Assembly: GCA_029263555.1 (NCBI GenBank)
Contig: JAJUFW010000192.1
Coordinates: forward strand, 1-6,219
Length of the DNA: 6,219 nucleotides
Origin: Alphaproteobacteria bacterium
Lineage (GTDB): Bacteria > Pseudomonadota > Alphaproteobacteria > DSM-16000 > Inquilinaceae
Direction of reading: 5' to 3'
The notes beneath the pieces are model-generated. The model saw only the letters and a list, made by a program, of their open reading frames with translations, searched no databases and was not told the origin of the DNA. A program made the translations under genes and the position numbers. Within the stretch, counting starts at the first letter, position 1. The number at the start of each line of letters is the position of its first letter. Below are positions 1 to 6,219 of the stretch, piece after piece.

Positions 1-1173
<1,173 letters not shown>

Positions 1174-1178
1174 GTCGG

Positions 1179-2846
1179 TCACCGTTGGGCGGTCTCCCAG
1201 TTCGGGGCGCGGTAGAAGGGGGCGTTGCTCGGTGGCAGCGGCTCCCGGCCGAGGATCATGTCCGCGACCTTCTCCCCGATCATGATCGTCGGGGCGTTGA
1301 GATTGCCGGTCACGATCGTCGGCATGATCGAGGAATCGACGATGCGCAGACCCTCCACACCATGCACCCGTGCCTCGCCATCGACAACGGCCATCGCGTC
1401 CGTGCCCATCCGGCAGGCGCAGGACGGGTGATACGCGCTTTCGGCGAAATCGCGCACGAAGGCGTCGATCTCGGCATCGGTCCGGACCTCCGGCCCGGGC
1501 TTGAGCTCCCGGCCCCGGTAGGGATCGAACGCCTTCTGGGCGAAGATTTCCCGGGTGAGCTTCACCGCCGCCCGCATCTCCACCCAGTCGTCCTCGTGGC
1601 TCATGCAGTTCGGCTGGATGATCGGCGGATCGCGGGGATCGGCCGAACGGAGCTTGATCCAGCCGCGGCTCTTGGAGCGCATCGGCCCGACATGCGCCTG
1701 GAAGCCGTGGCGGTCGGTCGGCCGCGAGCCGTCGTAATTGATGGCCATCGGCAGGAAATGATACTGCAGGTCGGGATAGGGCACGCCCGGGCGGGAGCGG
1801 ATGAAGCCGCCGGATTCGAAGTGGTTCGTCGCGCCGAGCCCGGTCTTGAACAGGTACCACTCGATCCCGATCCGCGCCTTCTTGAGCGGGTGCATCGCGC
1901 TGTAGAGCGTGATCGGGCGTGTGCATTCATACTGGATATAGAGCTCCAGATGGTCCTGGAGATTCTGGCCGACGCCGGGCAGATCGGCGACGACCGGAAT
2001 GTCGAGGCGCCTCAGATCGTCTGCCGGCCCGACGCCGGACAGGAGCAGGAGCTGCGGGGAGTTGATCGCGCCGGCGGACAGGATCACCTCGCGCTCGGCG
2101 CGGGCGCGATGGACGCCGCCGCCCCGTTCGTATTCGACGCCGACCGCCCGGCGTCCTTCGAACAGGATCCGGGTGGTGAGCGCGTGGGAGACGCAGGTCA
2201 GGTTCGGCCGCTTCAGGGCCGGGCGCAGATAGGCGGTGGCCGCGCTCCAGCGCCGGCCGAGATGGACCGTCATGTCCATGTGGCCGAATCCTTCCTGCTG
2301 GAACCCGTTCTGGTCCTCTGTCACCGGATAGCCGGCCTGCCGCCCCGCCTCAATGAAGGCGCGGTAGAGGGGATTGACGCAGGCGCCCCGGGCCACGTGC
2401 AGCGGGCCGTCGCTGCCGCGATATTCGTTCCCGCCCGCGGAGTAGGTTTCGGCCCGGCGGAAATAGGGCAGGCAATGCGCATAGGACCAGTGCTCAAGGC
2501 CCTTCTCCTCCGCCCAGCCGTCATAGTCGAGGGCGTTGCCCCGGACATAGGCCATGCCGTTGATCGACGACGAGCCGCCCAGAACCCGCCCGCGCGGCCA
2601 GTGAAGCCGACGGCCGTTCAGGTGTTCCTGGGGCTCGGTCCTGTAGTCCCAGCTCAGCCTCGGGTTGTTCATGGGATAGCTGAGCGCCGCGGGCATATGG
2701 ATGCGGAAATCCCATTTCCGGTCCGGACCGCCCGCTTCGATCAGCAGGACCCGGATCCCGGCATCCTCGCTGAGCCGATTGGCGAGGACGCAGCCGGCGG
2801 ATCCGGCCCCGACGATGACGTAGTCGTAATTCTGGTCTGTCGCCAT
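1179..2846 (-). CDS. betA: Choline dehydrogenase (GMC oxidoreductase, FAD)
   Basis: This flavoenzyme oxidises choline to betaine aldehyde, the first step of glycine betaine synthesis; in this family it passes electrons to the respiratory chain at the inner membrane. From the ATG at 2846 it has 555 residues, the usual BetA length. The N-terminal FAD fold shows GAGSAG at 13-18 and the ribose-binding Glu37 in LLIEAGG. GMC signature one is RGRVLGGSSSING at 85-97, and signature two is GAINSPQLLLLSGVGP at 259-274. The catalytic pair is His473 (AYHPSC) and Asn517 (TGNLNAPT). Their 44-residue spacing equals that of His466/Asn510 in choline oxidase. Similarity to E. coli BetA, from memory, is high throughout (NHFESGGFIRS, QYHFLPMAINY, MSHEDDW). 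A GTG at 2855 could add three residues; I prefer the ATG because it has AGG just upstream and the GTG has no ribosome site. Neither site is strong. betB follows after 5 bp. Other GMC alcohol dehydrogenases are less likely, given the betB and choXWV neighbours. Confidence 0.97.
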   Translation of the reverse strand: MATDQNYDYVIVGAGSAGCVLANRLSEDAGIRVLLIEAGGPDRKWDFRIHMPAALSYPMNNPRLSWDYRTEPQEHLNGRRLHWPRGRVLGGSSSINGMAYVRGNALDYDGWAEEKGLEHWSYAHCLPYFRRAETYSAGGNEYRGSDGPLHVARGACVNPLYRAFIEAGRQAGYPVTEDQNGFQQEGFGHMDMTVHLGRRWSAATAYLRPALKRPNLTCVSHALTTRILFEGRRAVGVEYERGGGVHRARAEREVILSAGAINSPQLLLLSGVGPADDLRRLDIPVVADLPGVGQNLQDHLELYIQYECTRPITLYSAMHPLKKARIGIEWYLFKTGLGATNHFESGGFIRSRPGVPYPDLQYHFLPMAINYDGSRPTDRHGFQAHVGPMRSKSRGWIKLRSADPRDPPIIQPNCMSHEDDWVEMRAAVKLTREIFAQKAFDPYRGRELKPGPEVRTDAEIDAFVRDFAESAYHPSCACRMGTDAMAVVDGEARVHGVEGLRIVDSSIMPTIVTGNLNAPTIMIGEKVADMILGREPLPPSNAPFYRAPNWETAQR

Positions 2847-2952
2847 AGCCTGCACGCAAACGTAACATGGCGGGCGAAGCTGCTGCCCCGCCGCGCCAGT
2901 GGCGACAAGCTAGTGCCGGTTTTCGGATCGATTCAATAACCGCAGCGACATG
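2847..2952. promoter_or_regulatory. Gap between response regulator and betA
   Basis: This 106-bp stretch is the 5' leader side of betA and could hold its own promoter. Read on the minus strand it has TTGAAT at 2937-2932 and TAGCTT 18 bp further on, a poor match to a sigma-70 pair. A GC-rich hairpin can form from GGCGGG at 2869-2874 and CCCGCC at 2887-2892, without a T-tract, so it is not a convincing terminator after the regulator gene. A 10-bp inverted repeat brackets the region. I could not recognise a known operator. Confidence 0.3.
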
Positions 2953-2958
2953 TTACGT
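2860..2958. repeat. 10-bp inverted repeat bracketing the regulator-betA gap
   Basis: ACGTAACATG at 2860-2869 is the exact reverse complement of CATGTTACGT at 2949-2958, with 79 bp between the arms. After one mismatch the next two bases also match. The right arm includes the stop codon of the response regulator, and the left arm lies just upstream of the betA start. It could be a pair of protein-binding half-sites or a coincidence: a 10-bp match at this distance is expected about once in a window of this size. Confidence 0.4.
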
Positions 2959-3336
2959 CGCAGGATGGCCGACGACCTTCCTCAAGGAGGATAGGACCTC
3001 GCTGAAGTCGATCGGCTTCTGCAGCACGAGAACCGGCTCGGTTCCCTTGTCGGCCAGGTTCTCCCGGCCGCTGCCGAATCCCATGTAGCCGGTCATGACG
3101 ATGACCGGCACGTCGATGCCCCTGGCGCGGAGACGGCGGATCATTTCCTTTCCGTCAAGCTTCGGCATCCTGAGGTCCGTCAGGATCGCATCGGCCGGAT
3201 CCCGTTCCATGGCTTCGAGACCCGCCAGACCGTTCAACGCGACCGTTACCCGGTATCCATGACTTGTCAGTAGATCTTCCAAAGCAAAGGCTGAGATGGC
3301 TTCATCTTCCACCACCAGGATATGAAAATCGCCCAT
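2953..3336 (-). CDS. Single-domain (receiver-only) response regulator, CheY-like
   Basis: This 127-residue protein is a stand-alone phosphoreceiver domain with no DNA-binding or enzymatic output domain. Visible landmarks are the acidic pair Glu10-Asp11 in LVVEDE, phospho-acceptor Asp54 in LTDLRMPKLDG, switch Thr82 in MTGY, and conserved Lys107 in LQKP followed by the cis-Pro. The stretch between Thr82 and Lys107 is glycine-rich (GFGSG) and a few residues longer than in CheY, so helix 4 may be short or loop-like. The ATG at 3336 follows GGA by 3 nt, a weak ribosome site. The protein lies upstream of betA on the same strand, 106 bp away, and divergent from choX. No histidine kinase is in the window. 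Such proteins act through partner proteins, as phosphorelay intermediates or allosteric effectors. A direct role in choline control is inference from position only. It may instead be an unrelated gene inserted here. Confidence 0.9.
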   Translation of the reverse strand: MGDFHILVVEDEAISAFALEDLLTSHGYRVTVALNGLAGLEAMERDPADAILTDLRMPKLDGKEMIRRLRARGIDVPVIVMTGYMGFGSGRENLADKGTEPVLVLQKPIDFSEVLSSLRKVVGHPAT

Positions 3337-3386
3337 TATTCCAGATTCCGCGACGGACTGGTCGGCTTCTAGGCCGTCATCCCGAA

Positions 3387-3398
3387 ACGGCGCGCCGT
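3387..3398. repeat. Perfect 12-bp palindrome
   Basis: ACGGCGCGCCGT is its own reverse complement. It lies 51 bp upstream of the response-regulator start codon, a plausible place for an operator or a short leader hairpin. Palindromes of this GC-only core also arise by chance in GC-rich DNA, so function is unproven. Confidence 0.4.
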
Positions 3399-3428
3399 CC
3401 TGCCGGTTCCTTGTCGATGGAAATTGGT

Positions 3429-3479
3429 CGTTTCCCGGCCAGCCGTTGCCGGATTTCGGCGCGTCGGCGGCTGGAAACG
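3429..3479. repeat. Imperfect inverted repeat (CGTTTCC...AGCCG / CGGCTGGAAACG)
   Basis: The left arm is CGTTTCC at 3429-3435 plus AGCCG at 3441-3445, split by five bases (cggcc). The right arm CGGCTGGAAACG at 3468-3479 pairs with both parts, giving 12 pairs with a 5-nt bulge around a 22-nt spacer. It directly abuts the AT-rich island and could be a regulator-binding site or an RNA hairpin. Confidence 0.4.
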
Positions 3480-3549
3480 GGTATATTCCGAAAGAAAGTG
3501 ACTATATCATGTCGATAAAATCCGTTTTCTTTCCGGAACGGATTCCCGT
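3477..3549. repeat. Long imperfect inverted repeat around the AT-rich island
   Basis: TTCCGAAAGAAA at 3486-3497 pairs with TTTCTTTCCGGAA at 3526-3538, apart from one extra G. The repeat continues outward with ACGGG at 3477-3481 against CCCGT at 3545-3549. The spacer of 28 bp holds the -10-like words. The right arm contains the perfect palindrome TTCCGGAA at 3531-3538. There is no T-tract on either side, so it does not look like a terminator. Confidence 0.5.
3519..3544. repeat. 8-bp inverted repeat AATCCGTT / AACGGATT
   Basis: AATCCGTT at 3519-3526 is the exact reverse complement of AACGGATT at 3537-3544, with a 10-bp spacer, so the arm centres are 18 bp apart. That geometry is common for dimeric regulators. 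The arms overlap the right arm of the longer 3477-3549 repeat, so as RNA the two structures would largely exclude each other. Confidence 0.5.
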
Positions 3550-3690
3550 GCGAGCGGGGAGGAGTCGCCCGGTCGGCGCAGGGGTTGTCCCGGGCTGTAA
3601 TGTCGGCCAGGATGCGCCGGTGACGGCTCTGCCGAAGTGCGGGCAAAGAATGAACGAAATTGCCGCCAAGGCAGTACAGTAGTATCGCAC

Positions 3691-3696
3691 AGGAGG
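3691..3696 (+). promoter_or_regulatory. Strong ribosome binding site of choX
   Basis: AGGAGG ends 6 nt before the ATG at 3703. It is the best ribosome site in the window and fixes the choX start there, although the reading frame stays open upstream to an ATG at 3637. High translation fits a binding protein needed in excess over its permease. Confidence 0.9.
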
Positions 3697-3702
3697 CTCA
3701 TT

Positions 3703-4671
3703 ATGAAATTTCAAGGGGCGCGTGCCATTCGGCTGGCCGGCGCGGCCGCCGTACTGATGGCGCTTCCCGGCCCTGTGGCGGCCCAGGCGACGGAACCGGA
3801 AGCGTGCCGGCAGGTCAGGTTCTCGGACGTCGGCTGGACCGACATCACGGCGACCACGGCGCTCGCGTCCGTTGTCCTCAAGGCGATGGGGTATGAGCCG
3901 ACTTCGGAAGTCCTGTCGGTCCCGGTCACCTATGTCAGCCTCGAGAACGGCGACATCGACGTTTTCCTGGGCAACTGGATGCCCACCATGGCCGCCGATG
4001 TCGGGCCCTATGTCGAGAAGGGCACGGTCGAAGTGCTGGGCGCCAACCTCGAAGGGGCCAAATACACCCTCGCGGTTCCGGAATCGGTTTACGCGTCCGG
4101 GGTGAAGAACTTCGCCGATCTCGACGCCAATCGCGACCGGTTCGAGGGCAGGATCTACGGTATCGAGCCGGGAAATGACGGCAACCGCTTGATCCAGGAC
4201 ATGATCGCGCAGGACGCCTTCGGCCTCGGCGACTGGGAACTCGTGGAGTCCAGCGAGCAGGGGATGCTGAGCCAGGTCGACCGGGCGACCCGTCGCGACC
4301 AGGCGATTGTCTTCCTGGCCTGGGAGCCGCACCCGATGAACGCCAAGTTCGACATCGCCTATCTGGAAGGCGGAGACGATTTCTTCGGGCCGAATCTCGG
4401 CGGCGCGACCGTCTACACCAATGTCCGGGCCGGCTATGTGCAGGATTGCCCCAATGTCGGGAAGTTCGTCCAGAACCTCAGGTTCTCCCTGGAGATGGAG
4501 AACCAGGTGATGGGGCTCATCCTCGACCAGAACATGGCGCCTGAGGACGCGGCAACGGAATATCTGCGGGCCAATCCCGAGCCGTTGGAGGGCTGGCTCG
4601 ACGGGGTGAAGACGACGAGCGGCGACGACGCGCTGCCCGCCGTCCGCCAGGCTCTGGGCTTCCAGGGCTGA
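3703..4671 (+). CDS. choX: Choline ABC transporter, periplasmic choline-binding protein
   Basis: This 322-residue protein binds choline in the periplasm and delivers it to ChoW/ChoV. The N-terminus is a typical Sec signal peptide: KFQGARAIR, a hydrophobic stretch at 11-22, then a likely cleavage near VAAQA at 25-29. The rest is an OpuAC-type binding domain. In Sinorhizobium meliloti ChoX, as I recall it, choline is held by Trp43, Asp45, Trp90, Tyr119, Asn156 and Trp205. Here the equivalents are Trp45, Asp47, Trp92, Tyr121, Asn158 and Trp207, all shifted by two. That argues for choline over betaine or proline as ligand. Cys35 and Cys249, the only cysteines, probably form a disulphide. The start is set by AGGAGG upstream; starting at 3637 would add 22 residues before the signal peptide and is unlikely. 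choW follows after 61 bp that contain a hairpin. Expression is probably driven from the divergent region to the left. Confidence 0.96.
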   Translation: MKFQGARAIRLAGAAAVLMALPGPVAAQATEPEACRQVRFSDVGWTDITATTALASVVLKAMGYEPTSEVLSVPVTYVSLENGDIDVFLGNWMPTMAADVGPYVEKGTVEVLGANLEGAKYTLAVPESVYASGVKNFADLDANRDRFEGRIYGIEPGNDGNRLIQDMIAQDAFGLGDWELVESSEQGMLSQVDRATRRDQAIVFLAWEPHPMNAKFDIAYLEGGDDFFGPNLGGATVYTNVRAGYVQDCPNVGKFVQNLRFSLEMENQVMGLILDQNMAPEDAATEYLRANPEPLEGWLDGVKTTSGDDALPAVRQALGFQG

Positions 4672-4680
4672 TCAGGTATC

Positions 4681-4709
4681 CGGCCGGGACGTCAGCCGCG
4701 TCCCGGCCG
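4681..4709 (+). promoter_or_regulatory. Perfect 11-bp hairpin between choX and choW
   Basis: CGGCCGGGACG at 4681-4691 and CGTCCCGGCCG at 4699-4709 form an uninterrupted stem with a 7-nt loop, starting 9 nt after the choX stop. No T-run follows, so full intrinsic termination is unlikely. Hairpins at this place in binding-protein operons are known to protect the upstream mRNA from 3' decay or cause partial read-through, giving more binding protein than permease. I infer that role here. Confidence 0.75.
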
Positions 4710-4732
4710 CGCAAGCGATCCCGCGAGTGCCC

Positions 4733-5581
4733 ATGGACGACCTAATCGCCTTGCTGCAAACGAAGATCCCGATCGGGATCTGGATCCGCGACCTTACCCT
4801 CTACATCACCGACAATTTCTACCGGACATTCGATCTTATCTCGATCGTCCTGGGGTGGTTCATCGATGGCCTGATCGGAATCCTGCTGTTTCCGCCGCCG
4901 CTCGTGTTCATCGCGATACTATGCGCGCTGGCCTATTTCCTTCACCGCTCGTGGAGGCTGGTCCTGCTGATCGCGCTCGGCATGATCCTGATCCTCAATC
5001 TCGGATACTGGCGGGACACGATACAGACGATCGGCCTCGTCCTCTGCGCCACCGGGCTCTGCCTCGTCATCGGCGTGCCCTTGGGTATCCTCGCGGCGCA
5101 CCGCCAATGGCTCTACACGATTCTCCGCCCGATCCTGGATCTGATGCAGACGATCCCGCCCTTCGTCTACCTGATCCCGACGCTCATCCTTTTCGGGCTG
5201 GGCGCCGTTCCCGGGCTGATCTCGACCGCGATCTTCGCGATCGCGGCACCGATCCGCCTGACCTATCTCGGCATTCGGGGCGTTCCCAAACCGCTCCTGG
5301 AAGCGGGGGAGGCGTTCGGCGCGACGCGGATGCAGCTGCTGTTCAAGGTCGAGCTTCCCCATGCCATGCCGACGATCCTGGCCGGGGTGACCCAGTGCAT
5401 CATGCTTTCGCTTTCGATGGTGGTCATTGCTGCCCTGGTCGGGGCGGACGGACTCGGGCGGCCGGTGGTGCGGGCCCTCAACTCCGTCAACATCGCCCAG
5501 GGCTTCGAGGCGGGGTTATGCATCGTCATTCTTGCGATCGTTCTGGATCGTCTGGTCAAGCAGGTGGATGTTGCGCGCTGA
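4733..5581 (+). CDS. choW: Choline ABC transporter, inner-membrane permease
   Basis: This 282-residue permease forms the membrane channel of the choline importer. After an amphipathic N-terminus (IPIGIW, then DLTLYITDNFY) there are hydrophobic segments near 34-52, 55-70, 76-91, 98-121, 143-175, 212-236 and 258-271. The conserved cytoplasmic loop that docks the ATPase is at 190-210: EAGEAFGATRMQLLFKVELP, the EAA motif with its G and LP. Length and layout match ChoW/OpuAB-type permeases. The ATG at 4733 gives the usual N-terminus; a GTG two codons earlier (4727) is possible, and neither has a strong ribosome site, so translation is probably lower than for choX. The stop is one base short of the choV ATG, which suggests translational coupling. 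Homologous permeases carry betaine or proline; choline is inferred from ChoX and from the bet genes next door. Confidence 0.95.
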   Translation: MDDLIALLQTKIPIGIWIRDLTLYITDNFYRTFDLISIVLGWFIDGLIGILLFPPPLVFIAILCALAYFLHRSWRLVLLIALGMILILNLGYWRDTIQTIGLVLCATGLCLVIGVPLGILAAHRQWLYTILRPILDLMQTIPPFVYLIPTLILFGLGAVPGLISTAIFAIAAPIRLTYLGIRGVPKPLLEAGEAFGATRMQLLFKVELPHAMPTILAGVTQCIMLSLSMVVIAALVGADGLGRPVVRALNSVNIAQGFEAGLCIVILAIVLDRLVKQVDVAR

Positions 5582-5582
5582 G

Positions 5583-6219
5583 ATGCTGAACCCGTCAGAG
5601 AGACCCGCCGTTCAGTTCCGACACGTCGACGTCGTGTTCGGGCCGGACCCGAAACTGGCCCTGCAGATGCTGGACAGCGGCAAGGGGCGGGCGGAGATCT
5701 TCGAGGCGACGGGCAACACGGTCGCCGTGCACGATGCCGATCTTTCAGTCGCGCCGGGCGAGCTGTGCGTACTGATGGGCCTCTCGGGTTCCGGCAAATC
5801 GTCGCTGCTGCGCTGCGTGAACGGGCTCAACCGGGTCACGCGCGGGCATGTCATCGTCCGCCACGACGGCGAGGAGGTGGACGTCGCCACCTGCAACGAG
5901 CGGACGCTGCGCCATCTCCGTTCGCTTCGGATCTCGATGGTCTTTCAGCAGTTCGCGCTCATGCCGTGGCGCACAATCCGGGACAACGTCGCCCTGGGGC
6001 TGGAACTGAGAGGGGTCGACCGCGACCAGCGCAACGTTCGGGTCGAGCAGATGCTGAAGCTGGTCCAGCTCGAGAAATGGGCGGACAAGTATCCGCGGGA
6101 GCTGTCCGGCGGCATGCAGCAGCGGGTCGGGCTGGCGCGCGCGTTCGCCACGGATGCCGACATCCTGCTGATGGACGAACCCTTCTCCGCCCTCGATCCG
6201 CTGATCCGCGGCCATCTGC
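5583..6219 (+). CDS. choV: Choline ABC transporter, ATP-binding subunit (3' end cut by window edge)
   Basis: This cytoplasmic ATPase powers choline import with ChoW. The frame is open from the ATG at 5583 to the window end, 212 full codons. An N-terminal extension before the nucleotide-binding core (VDVVFG, then LALQMLDSGKGRAEIFEATG near 26-44) is typical of the ChoV/OpuAA/ProV group. Walker A is GLSGSGKS at 66-73, the Q-loop glutamine is Gln122, the signature is LSGGMQQR at 174-181, and Walker B is ILLMDEP at 194-200, followed by the SALD D-loop at 202-205. The switch histidine and the C-terminal part are beyond the edge, so I cannot tell whether regulatory CBS domains are present. One base separates it from the choW stop. 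An in-frame TTG at 5571 preceded by AGGTGG would overlap choW and is a weaker alternative start. Confidence 0.95.
   Translation, partial: MLNPSERPAVQFRHVDVVFGPDPKLALQMLDSGKGRAEIFEATGNTVAVHDADLSVAPGELCVLMGLSGSGKSSLLRCVNGLNRVTRGHVIVRHDGEEVDVATCNERTLRHLRSLRISMVFQQFALMPWRTIRDNVALGLELRGVDRDQRNVRVEQMLKLVQLEKWADKYPRELSGGMQQRVGLARAFATDADILLMDEPFSALDPLIRGHL

Larger units (their letters stand above)
3337..3702. promoter_or_regulatory. Divergent control region between the bet and cho gene blocks
   Basis: No convincing gene lies in these 366 bp, and the region must contain the start signals for choX and probably for the regulator-betAB block. Most of it is GC-rich, but 3481-3532 is clearly AT-richer. 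That island holds -10-like words on both strands: TAAAAT at 3516-3521 on plus, and TATAGT on minus (3506-3501). Neither has a good -35 at the right distance, so I do not assign a promoter position. The region also carries a 12-bp palindrome, several imperfect inverted repeats and recurring CGTTTCC/GGAAACG-like words, listed separately. The last 100 bases before choX show nothing beyond its ribosome site. Confidence 0.6.

Noticed and set aside
3437..3449. Possible sigma-54 promoter (GG...GC)
   Set aside because: The spacing between GG and GC is 9 bases, not 10, and the rest of the consensus is poor.
3377..3646. 89-codon open frame on minus in the divergent region
   Set aside because: No ribosome site, Arg/Pro-rich product and no recognisable domain; it overlaps the regulatory repeats.
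3446..3682. 78-codon open frame on plus in the divergent region
   Set aside because: It starts at TTG without a ribosome site, runs through the inverted repeats, and its product has no recognisable features.
3660..3688. Possible sigma-70 promoter TTGCCG-17-TATCGC just before choX
   Set aside because: The -10 matches only three of six bases, and transcription would start at or after the ribosome site, leaving no usable leader.
3637..3702. Upstream extension of choX from the ATG at 3637
   Set aside because: It would place 22 charged and polar residues before a standard signal peptide, and the AGGAGG site fits only the ATG at 3703.
3502..4332. 276-codon open frame on the minus strand opposite choX and part of the control region
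   Set aside because: It covers the conserved choX reading frame in antisense and shows no family features.
4919..5362. 147-codon open frame on minus opposite choW
   Set aside because: Antisense shadow of a permease gene: the Glu/Asp/Arg/Gln-rich product is what reversing codons of hydrophobic residues gives.

Overview
This window is a choline uptake and glycine betaine synthesis locus from a GC-rich bacterium, most likely an alphaproteobacterium. The assignment rests on the gene types: a ChoXWV-type choline ABC transporter beside choline dehydrogenase and betaine aldehyde dehydrogenase genes, together with heavy use of G/C-ending codons. I cannot name a genus.

Layout: two divergent gene blocks face away from a 366-bp control region (3337-3702). 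To the left, on the minus strand and in order of transcription, are a single-domain response regulator (3336-2953), betA (2846-1179) and betB (1173 to the window edge, about 100 residues short of complete). To the right, on the plus strand, are choX (3703-4671, periplasmic choline-binding protein), choW (4733-5581, permease) and choV (5583 to the window edge, ATPase, C-terminus missing).

How the genes work together: ChoX captures choline in the periplasm, and ChoW with ChoV moves it across the inner membrane using ATP. BetA (FAD) oxidises choline to betaine aldehyde, and BetB (NAD+) oxidises the aldehyde to glycine betaine, which serves as an osmoprotectant or as a carbon and nitrogen source. 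Import and both oxidation steps are encoded side by side, so the divergent region probably co-regulates them.

Enzymes and transporter look ordinary and intact, with the expected catalytic and ligand residues present. The less ordinary points are these. The gene upstream of betA is a receiver-only response regulator, where a TetR-type betI repressor gene is the familiar neighbour. The divergent region holds overlapping inverted repeats and recurring CGTTTCC-like words. A perfect 11-bp hairpin without a T-tract sits between choX and choW. A 10-bp inverted repeat brackets the gap between the regulator and betA. I found no mobile element, tRNA, rRNA or CRISPR array, and no clear evidence of an undescribed system.
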